A DNA stretch of 5,034 nucleotides, taken from NCBI GenBank assembly GCA_017853235.1, contig JAFMJX010000140.1:1-5034 (forward strand). The letters are read 5' to 3'. Shown here in pieces: positions 1 to 5,034 of the stretch (its first letter is position 1; every line of letters starts with the position of its first letter). The stretch comes from Chitinophagaceae bacterium (lineage in GTDB: Bacteria; Bacteroidota; Bacteroidia; Chitinophagales; Chitinophagaceae). The notes under the pieces are model-generated. The model saw nothing but the letters and a program-made list of their open reading frames with translations, was not told the DNA's origin and searched no databases. Made by a program: the position numbers and the translations under genes.

Positions 1-1106
1 AGTTAACAAAGCAACAAAGTAAGATTGAAGCTTTACAACAAGAAGTCTTGTTTAAGGAAAATCAATTAAATGATTTGCATATTCAGATTGCTTCTAATAC
101 CAATCAATTAACAGAAGCTTCTGCGGCTATTATTGAAAGCCAACAACAATTGGCCACTATTCAAGCTGAATTAGTGGAGTCTATTCGTGTGAAAGAGGAA
201 GAAGAATTGAAATTAAATGAAGCGGATCAGGCTTATTATAAGTTAAGAAACGAATTACAAGAAAAAGAAAGTGCTTTAAGGCATCAAGTGAAGTCCAAGG
301 AGTCCATGGATCAATTAATCAACGATATTAAGGATAAATTAAACAATTTGAAATTGCAACTTTCAGGAATGAAAGAGCGTTTGAATGTTGAATTTAAAGT
401 GGAGTTGGAAGAAATCTTGGATCAAGAACGTCAAACAGAAATTTCTTTAGAAGAATTACAAGCCAACACCGATCGTATGAAGAAGCGATTGGAAAATATG
501 GGTGAAGTGAATCCTACAGCTATTGAAGCTTATACTGAAATGAAAAAACGTTATGATTTCATTTTAGAGCAAAAGAATGATTTAGTGACCGCTAAGGAAA
601 GCTTAATGTTAACTATTCAAGAAGTAGAGGCAACAGCCAATCAAGCTTTCTTGGAAACTTATAATGTGGCCAGAGAAAATTTCCAAAAAGTATTTAAAGC
701 ATTATTTACTGAAGAAGATTCTTGTGATTTAATTTTAGTAGATCCGGATAACTTAGCCGAAACTGCCGTCGAAATCATTGCTCGTCCTAAAGGAAAACGT
801 CCATCATCTATCAGTCAATTAAGTGGGGGAGAACGTACTTTAACGGCCACTGCCATGTTGTTTGCCATTTATTTAATCAAACCAGCACCATTCTGTATTT
901 TGGATGAGGTGGATGCACCATTGGATGACGCGAACGTTGGTAAATTCACTCAAATGATTCAAAAATTCAGTGATAATTCACAGTTTATTATTGTAACACA
1001 TAATAAACAAACCATGAGTGCAGTGGATGTAATTTATGGTGTGACCATGCAAGAACCTGGAGTGAGTAAGCTAGTCCCTGTCGATTTTAGAAGTTTAAGC
1101 AATTAA
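1..1106 (+). CDS. smc: Chromosome segregation protein SMC, C-terminal part (5' end outside window)
   Basis: SMC is the cytoplasmic ATPase that dimerises and, with ScpA/ScpB, compacts and helps segregate the chromosome. The reading frame is open from the first complete codon (3-5) to the TAA at 1104-1106, giving 367 visible residues. The N-terminal Walker A head, hinge and most of the coiled coil lie upstream; the family is usually about 1,150-1,200 residues. Visible residues 1 to about 165 are Glu/Lys/Gln-rich heptad-like coiled coil. They are followed by the conserved GEVNPTAIEAY segment (about 167-177) where the C-terminal head begins. The head has the ABC signature LSGGER (273-278), Walker B CILDEVD (298-304, catalytic Glu 302), the D-loop PLDDANV (306-312) and the switch His in THNK (His 333). 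Every ATPase motif expected in this half is intact. RecN or Rad50 are unlikely because GEVNP and the LSGGERTLTATAMLFAI pattern are SMC-specific. The next gene follows after 24 bases and may be cotranscribed. Confidence 0.96.
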   Translation, partial: LTKQQSKIEALQQEVLFKENQLNDLHIQIASNTNQLTEASAAIIESQQQLATIQAELVESIRVKEEEELKLNEADQAYYKLRNELQEKESALRHQVKSKESMDQLINDIKDKLNNLKLQLSGMKERLNVEFKVELEEILDQERQTEISLEELQANTDRMKKRLENMGEVNPTAIEAYTEMKKRYDFILEQKNDLVTAKESLMLTIQEVEATANQAFLETYNVARENFQKVFKALFTEEDSCDLILVDPDNLAETAVEIIARPKGKRPSSISQLSGGERTLTATAMLFAIYLIKPAPFCILDEVDAPLDDANVGKFTQMIQKFSDNSQFIIVTHNKQTMSAVDVIYGVTMQEPGVSKLVPVDFRSLSN

Positions 1107-1130
1107 TTTACATCATTCATTGTATGAATT

Positions 1131-1547
1131 TTGTTTAAATCTGCCATTATATTATTTGTGGTTTGCTTTTTGCTGTACCTGCCTTTTAGCCGGAATCCTG
1201 ATTATTTTGATAGTGAGGTAACACCGGCGATTATTATTCAAAATAAGGGGGTTAAAATGCTGCAATTTGTTGAATCTGGCAAGACGTATCAGTTACCCTT
1301 AACAAATGCTCAAAGCAGGGTAGCGGTTGGTCAAAAAGTGGAAGTGATTTATGAATTAAGCAATCCTCAACATGCTAAGTTGAATCAATTTTTGGGGTAT
1401 TGGATGCAACCTTCCGAATTAATATGGACAATAGGTATATTTTTTGTGTTATTAGGAGTTGCTTACGCTACCACCCATCGGCCACATCCAGACGCCCTTA
1501 AAGAACAATTAAATTATAAAAAGGAGAATTTAAAAAAGTATCAATAA
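1131..1547 (+). CDS. Small two-helix membrane protein, DUF3592-like
   Basis: The product is 138 residues of unknown function. Residues about 4-19 are a hydrophobic helix. About 25-90 form a polar domain with the DUF3592-type pattern: TPAIIIQNKG, then a GKTYQLPL strand, then VGQKVEVIYELSNPQHAKLN. A second helix covers about 97-113, and the tail is Lys-rich (KKENLKKYQ). Two helices around an extracytoplasmic beta-rich domain is the family's usual plan; the family name is my recognition by pattern, not a search result. The start is uncertain. There is no in-frame ATG before the first helix, and an in-frame TGA lies at 1125-1127, so only ATT (1128) or TTG (1131) can begin a protein that keeps helix 1. 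I chose TTG. An ATG at 1124 is out of frame by one base. The gene follows smc by 24 bases and ends 12 bases from the convergent smpB stop. A membrane or envelope role is likely but unproven. Confidence 0.78.
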   Translation: MFKSAIILFVVCFLLYLPFSRNPDYFDSEVTPAIIIQNKGVKMLQFVESGKTYQLPLTNAQSRVAVGQKVEVIYELSNPQHAKLNQFLGYWMQPSELIWTIGIFFVLLGVAYATTHRPHPDALKEQLNYKKENLKKYQ

Positions 1548-1568
1548 TACAGATACTGGTTATTTTTT
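1532..1568. terminator. Probable bidirectional intrinsic terminator between convergent genes
   Basis: A six-base inverted repeat, AGTATC (1537-1542) and GATACT (1552-1557), closes a nine-base loop. On the - strand it is followed directly by a T tract (complement of the A run 1532-1537), which suits termination of the fba-accD-smpB transcript. On the + strand a six-T tract lies at 1563-1568, five bases after the stem, and would serve the smc/membrane-protein transcript. The stem is short and AT-rich, so strength is uncertain. The element overlaps the last codons of the + strand gene, and its T tract overlaps the last codons of smpB. Confidence 0.55.
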
Positions 1569-1994
1569 GAGGTATCTCTTTATTTCTTTATCTACATCAC
1601 GATTCTTAATGGTTTCTCTTTTGTCGTATTCCTTTTTACCTTTTCCTACACCAATTTCTAATTTGGCATATCGCTTTTCGTTAAAAAAAATACGAAGAGG
1701 AATAATGGAAAAGCCTTTTTCCTTCACTTTAGTTTCTAACTTTTCTAATTCTCTTTTGTTGAGTAGTAATTTGCGATCATGCACTTCAATGTGATTGTTT
1801 TTATTGCCATGTGTGTAGGCATTAATAAACAATCCTCTCACCCAAAGCTCGCCTTCGTCAAAAAGACAAAAAGAATCATTAAAACTCACTTTACCTTCCC
1901 TGATTGATTTTACCTCTGTACCTAATAAAACAATGCCTGCCTCATATTTATCTTCTATGTGGTAATTAAAATAGGCCTGTCTGTTATTGATCAT
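1560..1994 (-). CDS. smpB: SsrA-binding protein SmpB
   Basis: SmpB binds tmRNA (SsrA), delivers it with EF-Tu-GTP to stalled ribosomes and occupies the empty decoding site so that trans-translation can rescue them. The 144 residues carry the family blocks in order: NRQAYFNYHIEDKYEAGIVL (4-23), GTEVKSIREGK (25-35), the INAY turn (57-60), RKLLLNKRELEKL (74-86) and KGKKEYDKRETIKNR (118-132). The C-terminal tail, which in the family enters the mRNA channel, is Lys/Arg-rich and ends at KRYLKK. E. coli SmpB is 160 residues; the difference is mainly a shorter N terminus, since the conserved NR motif starts at residue 4 here. The ATG at 1992-1994 leaves only eight bases after the accD stop, so the gene is almost certainly translated from the accD message. 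No Shine-Dalgarno motif is visible, as is usual in Bacteroidota. No tmRNA gene is present in the window. Confidence 0.97.
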   Translation of the reverse strand: MINNRQAYFNYHIEDKYEAGIVLLGTEVKSIREGKVSFNDSFCLFDEGELWVRGLFINAYTHGNKNNHIEVHDRKLLLNKRELEKLETKVKEKGFSIIPLRIFFNEKRYAKLEIGVGKGKKEYDKRETIKNRDVDKEIKRYLKK

Positions 1995-2002
1995 AAGTAA
2001 AG

Positions 2003-2920
2003 TTAGTTACGAAATAAGAACGCAACTTCAGAAAGTTTGTCTTTTAATTCCTTGCGATCCACAATAAAGTCAAGGAATCCATGTTCTAATAAAAATTCAC
2101 TTCTTTGGAAACCTGGTGGTAAATCCTTTTTTATTGTTTCTTTGATGACCCTTGGACCCGCAAATCCAATTAAAGCACCTGGCTCTGCAATGTTAAGATC
2201 ACCTAACATTCCAAAGCTAGCAGAAATACCGCCAAAAGTTGGATCGGTTAATAAGGATATAAAAGGAAGTTTAGCATCACTTAATTGGGATAATTTTCCA
2301 CTTGTTTTTGCTAACTGCATTAAACTAAAAGCACTTTCCATCATTCTAGCCCCACCACTTTTACTGATTACTAAATAAGGAAGCTGATGTTCCATACAAT
2401 AATCTACCGCTCTACTAAATTTTTCACCCATCACACTTCCTAAAGAACCACCAATAAATTCAAAATCCATACAAGCGATTACATAACCCTCACCATTTAT
2501 TTTTCCAGTAGCTACACGCATGGAATCCTTTAAATCGGTTTTAGCGTGTATTTCATCTAGACGTTTTTGATAATTTTTAAGATCTGTAAAGTTTAAAGCA
2601 TCTTTGCTGGTGATGTTATCAAAAAGTGTAGTGAATTGTTGATCGTCAAATAAGATATCAAAATATTCATCACTCCCAATACGATGATGAAAATTACATT
2701 TGCCACAAATGAAAATATTTTCCTTCAATTCAGAGCTGGTACAAATATGATTGCAGGAAGGACATTTTGTCCAAAGTCCTTCGGGGGTTTCTTTTTTATC
2801 TGCAGTGGATGTCGTAATCCCTTTGCGAATACGTTTAAACCATCTTGATTTGCTGGCTTCTGAAGCGGTAGATTCTTCTCCAGTTAAATTAACCTCAATA
2901 TCTTCTTCTCTGTTTTTCAT
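2003..2920 (-). CDS. accD: Acetyl-CoA carboxylase carboxyltransferase subunit beta
   Basis: AccD pairs with AccA to transfer the carboxyl group from biotin on AccB to acetyl-CoA, making malonyl-CoA for fatty-acid synthesis in the cytoplasm. The 305-residue protein is close to the E. coli length of about 304. A zinc ribbon is complete: Cys53-x2-Cys56 and Cys72-x2-Cys75, within KCPSCNHIC and FICGKCNFHHRI. The crotonase-like carboxyltransferase core follows, with FEFIGGSLGSVMGEKFSRA (153-171), SKSGGARMMES (186-196), TDPTFGGISASF (225-236) and GFAGPRVI (252-259). Residues 1-25 form an acidic, Ser/Thr/Glu-rich extension before RWFKR, where many homologues begin; no start codon lies near that point, so the extension appears to be real coding sequence. 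The gene sits 14 bases after fba and eight bases before smpB. The AccA and biotin carboxylase partners are not in the window. Confidence 0.97.
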   Translation of the reverse strand: MKNREEDIEVNLTGEESTASEASKSRWFKRIRKGITTSTADKKETPEGLWTKCPSCNHICTSSELKENIFICGKCNFHHRIGSDEYFDILFDDQQFTTLFDNITSKDALNFTDLKNYQKRLDEIHAKTDLKDSMRVATGKINGEGYVIACMDFEFIGGSLGSVMGEKFSRAVDYCMEHQLPYLVISKSGGARMMESAFSLMQLAKTSGKLSQLSDAKLPFISLLTDPTFGGISASFGMLGDLNIAEPGALIGFAGPRVIKETIKKDLPPGFQRSEFLLEHGFLDFIVDRKELKDKLSEVAFLFRN

Positions 2921-2934
2921 TTGGCCTAGATTTT

Positions 2935-4002
2935 TTATGCGTTACGATTGATGCAGTTTAAGTCATCAAAAGCAACTTCTAAACGTTTGATAAAAGATTC
3001 TTCTCCTTTACGTAACCAAACTCTTGGATCGTAATATTTTTTATTGGGCTTGTCTGTGCCTTCTGGGTTTCCTAACTGTGCTTGTAAATAAGCTTCATTC
3101 TTTTTATAATAAGATAAAATTCCTTCCCAGAAAGCCCATTGTAAATCTGTATCTAAGTTCATTTTAATAGCGCCGTATCCAATAGCTTCTCTAATTTGAT
3201 GTTGCGGAGAACCAGAACCTCCATGGAATACAAAATAAACAGGTTTAGGAGCAGTTTTTAAATGTTGCTCAATATAAACCTGACTATTATTTAAAATATC
3301 GGGACGTAATTCCACATTACCAGGGGAATATACACCATGCACATTTCCAAATGCAGCAGCCACAGTAAATAAATTACCTACTTTACTTAATTCGGTATAA
3401 GCATATGCAACATGTTCTGGTTGTGTATATAATTTATCATTTTCAACACCACTATTATCAACGCCATCTTCTTCCCCTCCAGTCACTCCTAATTCAATTT
3501 CAATACTCATCCCCAATGGTGCCATACGTTTATAAAATTCAACCGAGGTTTGTATATTTTCTTCTAATGTTTCTTCAGATAAATCCAACATGTGTGAACT
3601 AAATAATGGTTGGCCTTTTTCTTTATTATATTGTTCCCCTGCATCAATTAAGGCACTGATCCAAGGCAACCATTTTTTAGCCGCATGATCGGTGTGAAGT
3701 ACCACTGGAACATTATAATGTTTTGCTACTTGATGCACGTGTAATGCACCAGCAATAGCCCCTTGAATATTGGCTTGTAAATGATCATTGGGCATTCCTT
3801 TACCTGCGATAAATTGAGCTCCACCATTTGAAAATTGTATGATAATAGGAGAATTCACTTTTGCTGCAGTTTCGATTGCTGCGTTGATGGTATCTGTACC
3901 AGTTGTATTTACTGCAGGTATTGCAAAATGATTGTTTTTAGCATCATTGTATAAAGCTTCTAATTCTTTACCAAATAAAACACCCGATCTGTACTTGCTC
4001 AT
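2935..4002 (-). CDS. fbaA: Fructose-bisphosphate aldolase, class II (zinc-dependent)
   Basis: This enzyme reversibly cleaves fructose 1,6-bisphosphate to dihydroxyacetone phosphate and glyceraldehyde 3-phosphate in glycolysis and gluconeogenesis. The 355 residues match the class IIA type (E. coli FbaA, 359). By motif alignment with the E. coli enzyme, Asp105 in HTDHAAKK is the catalytic acid/base. His106, His222 (GNVHGVY) and His260 (FHGGSGS) are the zinc ligands, and Glu170 lies in IELGVTGGEEDGVDN. The phosphate/substrate segment MNLDTDLQWA (281-290) is present, including Asn282. All key residues are intact. The ATG at 4000-4002 is preceded by an AT-rich leader with no Shine-Dalgarno motif. 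A Bacteroidota-type promoter lies about 20-55 bases upstream, so the gene probably heads the fba-accD-smpB operon, although readthrough from the PLP enzyme gene upstream is possible. Confidence 0.97.
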   Translation of the reverse strand: MSKYRSGVLFGKELEALYNDAKNNHFAIPAVNTTGTDTINAAIETAAKVNSPIIIQFSNGGAQFIAGKGMPNDHLQANIQGAIAGALHVHQVAKHYNVPVVLHTDHAAKKWLPWISALIDAGEQYNKEKGQPLFSSHMLDLSEETLEENIQTSVEFYKRMAPLGMSIEIELGVTGGEEDGVDNSGVENDKLYTQPEHVAYAYTELSKVGNLFTVAAAFGNVHGVYSPGNVELRPDILNNSQVYIEQHLKTAPKPVYFVFHGGSGSPQHQIREAIGYGAIKMNLDTDLQWAFWEGILSYYKKNEAYLQAQLGNPEGTDKPNKKYYDPRVWLRKGEESFIKRLEVAFDDLNCINRNA

Positions 4003-4010
4003 AGTTTAAT

Positions 4011-4068
4011 AATTGAGTGACAAATATACAAATTTAGCGCCAAACGAATGTTAGCCAAGCACTCAATT
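4011..4068. repeat. Perfect 9-base inverted repeat bracketing the fba promoter
   Basis: AATTGAGTG at 4011-4019 is the exact reverse complement of CACTCAATT at 4060-4068. The 40 bases between them hold the whole proposed fba promoter. The arm next to the gene lies in the leader, 9-17 bases before the fba start codon; the distal arm abuts the -33 element. The repeat itself is directly visible; an operator role is inference. Confidence 0.55.
4029..4058 (-). promoter_or_regulatory. Bacteroidota-type sigma promoter for the fba operon
   Basis: Read on the - strand, TTG (complement of 4056-4058) is followed after 19 bases by TAAATTTG (complement of 4029-4036). This fits the Bacteroidota primary-sigma consensus as I know it: TTG, a spacer of about 17-23 bases, then TAnnTTTG. 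Transcription would start near 4022 and give a leader of roughly 20 bases before the fba ATG. A second box, TATATTTG (complement of 4021-4028), abuts the first but has no -33 element at a suitable distance. Confidence 0.6.
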
Positions 4069-4074
4069 CGTGCT
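4058..4074. repeat. Short hairpin-forming inverted repeat upstream of fba
   Basis: AGCAC (4058-4062) and GTGCT (4070-4074) are separated by seven bases and overlap the distal arm of the longer inverted repeat around the fba promoter. On the - strand, where the upstream gene is transcribed, no T tract follows, so it does not look like an intrinsic terminator. It may be part of a regulator-binding site or may be chance. Confidence 0.3.
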
Positions 4075-4090
4075 CATTTTATCCACGCTG

Positions 4091-4120
4091 AATGAAATGT
4101 AAAATGTTGAAAATGAAATG
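4091..4120. repeat. 9-base direct repeat downstream of the PLP enzyme gene
   Basis: AATGAAATG occurs at 4091-4099 and again at 4112-4120, 21 bases apart start to start, with the related AAAATG at 4101-4106 between them. It lies in the 3' region of the PLP enzyme gene. The spacing is near two helical turns, but the sequence is simple and AT-rich, so chance is a reasonable explanation. Confidence 0.35.
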
Positions 4121-4128
4121 ATTGTATT

Positions 4129-5034
4129 TTATAAAAAACCTTTGCTTTTCATCCAATCGTCATTGTAAACCTTGCCTACATATCTACTTCCATGATCATG
4201 TAAAATACAAACTACCACATGGGTAGATTGAAGCTGATTTTTTAATTGTAACAAACCTTGTATACAGCTTCCTGCACTATAACCGCAAAATAAACCTTCT
4301 TCTTTAGCTAATCTTCTTGTCATAAGGGCACCGCCTTTATCATCTACTTGCTCAAAATGATCAATGACACTCATGTCATAGTTAGCAGGAACAAAATCCT
4401 CTCCAAATCCTTCAGCTATGTATGGCTTAACTTTGGAATGATCTATTTTGCCAGTTTGAAAGTAATGTGTAAGTAAAGAACCCTCAGGATCAATGGCCCA
4501 TACTTTAATTGCTGGATTTTTTTCCTTTAAAAAACGAGCTGTACCCGTAATGGTTCCGCCGGTTCCAGCAGTACAAACTAAATGTGTGATTTTGCCTTCT
4601 GTTTGTTTCCAAATTTCAGGACCAGTGGTTTCGTAATGTGCTAAACGATTTGCTAAATTATCATATTGGTTAAAGAAGTAGGAGTTGGGAATTTCTGCTG
4701 CTAATTTTCTAGCAACTGAATAATAACTTTGAGGATCTTCTGGAGCTACATTTGTGGGACACACAATAACTTGAGCACCTACTGCTTTTAAAATGTCAAT
4801 TTTTTCTTGACTTTGTTTATCGGTCGTTGTAAAAATACATTGATATCCTTTCACCACTGCTGCCAATGCTAAACCCATTCCTGTATTACCACTCGTGCAT
4901 TCAATGATAGTGCCGCCTGGTTTTAATAAACCATTTGCTTCTGCAACTTCAACCATTTTCAAAGCCATTCTATCTTTGATACTATTACCTGGGTTAAAAT
5001 AATCCACTTTGGCCAAGACCGTTGCAGGAATATC
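4129..5034 (-). CDS. Cystathionine beta-synthase-like PLP enzyme (cysteine synthase family), 5' end outside window
   Basis: This is a fold-type II PLP enzyme of the cysteine synthase/cystathionine beta-synthase family, joining a serine-derived carbon unit with a sulfur nucleophile. The frame is open to the window edge, beginning DIPATVLAKVDYFNPGNSIKDR, so only a short N terminus is missing; 301 residues are visible. Lys20 in NSIKDR is the expected Schiff-base lysine. SGNTG (48-52) should contact the substrate carboxylate and PLP O3', and GTGGT (157-161) is the PLP phosphate loop. SAGS (253-256) is near the pyridine ring. Several segments resemble cystathionine beta-synthase more than CysK: CPTNVAPEDPQSYYSVA, NQYDNLANRLAHYETT, the IDPEGS motif, EGFGEDFVP and the closing DWMKSKGFL. 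The protein stops there, so it has no C-terminal CBS (Bateman) regulatory domain. The true substrate (serine or O-acetylserine, with homocysteine or sulfide) cannot be told from sequence. No clear terminator follows, so some readthrough into fba is possible. Confidence 0.9.
   Translation of the reverse strand, partial: DIPATVLAKVDYFNPGNSIKDRMALKMVEVAEANGLLKPGGTIIECTSGNTGMGLALAAVVKGYQCIFTTTDKQSQEKIDILKAVGAQVIVCPTNVAPEDPQSYYSVARKLAAEIPNSYFFNQYDNLANRLAHYETTGPEIWKQTEGKITHLVCTAGTGGTITGTARFLKEKNPAIKVWAIDPEGSLLTHYFQTGKIDHSKVKPYIAEGFGEDFVPANYDMSVIDHFEQVDDKGGALMTRRLAKEEGLFCGYSAGSCIQGLLQLKNQLQSTHVVVCILHDHGSRYVGKVYNDDWMKSKGFL

Noticed and set aside
48..50. TTG at 48 as the start of the + strand gene
   Set aside because: The frame is open to the window edge and the upstream codons continue the SMC coiled coil, so this TTG is an internal leucine.
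1257..1259. ATG at 1257 preceded by AAGGGGG as the start of the DUF3592-like gene
   Set aside because: Starting here would delete the first membrane helix and the first strand of the domain, and the frame upstream codes for a convincing helix. The purine-rich stretch is probably just coding sequence.
1567..1794. 75-residue + strand open frame opposite smpB
   Set aside because: It is the antisense shadow of smpB, whose conserved motifs are unambiguous.
2037..2378. 113-residue + strand open frame opposite accD
   Set aside because: It is an antisense shadow of a clear accD, with no recognisable domain or start context.
2751..2951. 66-residue + strand open frame across the accD start
   Set aside because: It is an antisense shadow with no support.
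3405..3602. 65-residue + strand open frame opposite fba
   Set aside because: It is an antisense shadow; its odd His/Tyr/Gln-rich composition fits out-of-frame reading.
4003..4128. A riboswitch or small RNA in the gap upstream of fba
   Set aside because: The gap is only 126 bases and the predicted leader about 20 bases, too short for a known riboswitch; no conserved aptamer pattern or independent terminator is visible.
5014..5016. TTG (complement of 5014-5016) as the start of the PLP enzyme
   Set aside because: The codons beyond it encode DIPATV, which matches the conserved N-terminal strand of the family; the gene simply runs off the window.
1..5034. CRISPR array, insertion sequence, tRNA, rRNA, tmRNA or defence system
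   Set aside because: No regularly spaced repeats, transposase motifs, terminal repeats, tRNA-like cloverleaf or defence-type domains were seen; the DNA is almost fully taken up by housekeeping genes.

Overview
The window looks like an ordinary chromosomal segment of a low-GC member of the Bacteroidota. The reasons are AT-rich coding sequence, start regions without clear Shine-Dalgarno motifs, a promoter with the Bacteroidota-type -7 box (TAnnTTTG) and protein sequences of Bacteroidota character. I cannot name the genus from the sequence alone.

Layout. On the + strand, the left edge cuts into smc, the chromosome-condensation ATPase. Its C-terminal coiled coil and ATPase head run to 1106. A small two-helix membrane protein of the DUF3592 type follows 24 bases later (1131-1547). 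On the - strand, reading right to left, the window opens inside a cystathionine beta-synthase-like PLP enzyme (stop at 4129). Next comes a 126-base gap carrying a promoter, then a tightly packed cluster: class II fructose-bisphosphate aldolase (fba, 4002-2935), acetyl-CoA carboxylase carboxyltransferase beta subunit (accD, 2920-2003) and the trans-translation protein SmpB (1994-1560). Gaps inside the cluster are 14 and 8 bases, so fba-accD-smpB is very probably one transcript. The + and - transcription units converge at about 1550 with only 12 bases between stop codons. A hairpin with A and T tracts on its two sides sits there and looks like a shared bidirectional terminator.

How the genes fit together. 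Fba sits in central glycolysis/gluconeogenesis, AccD in the first committed step of fatty-acid synthesis, and SmpB in ribosome rescue with tmRNA. The cluster therefore joins growth-related housekeeping functions rather than one pathway. The PLP enzyme belongs to sulfur amino-acid metabolism, and SMC to chromosome organisation.

I see no mobile element, CRISPR array, RNA gene, toxin-antitoxin pair or defence system, and no evidence of an undescribed system. The most interesting points are small: a perfect 9-base inverted repeat bracketing the fba promoter, the shared terminator that overlaps coding sequence, and a start-codon ambiguity in the membrane-protein gene that one T in a four-T run would resolve.
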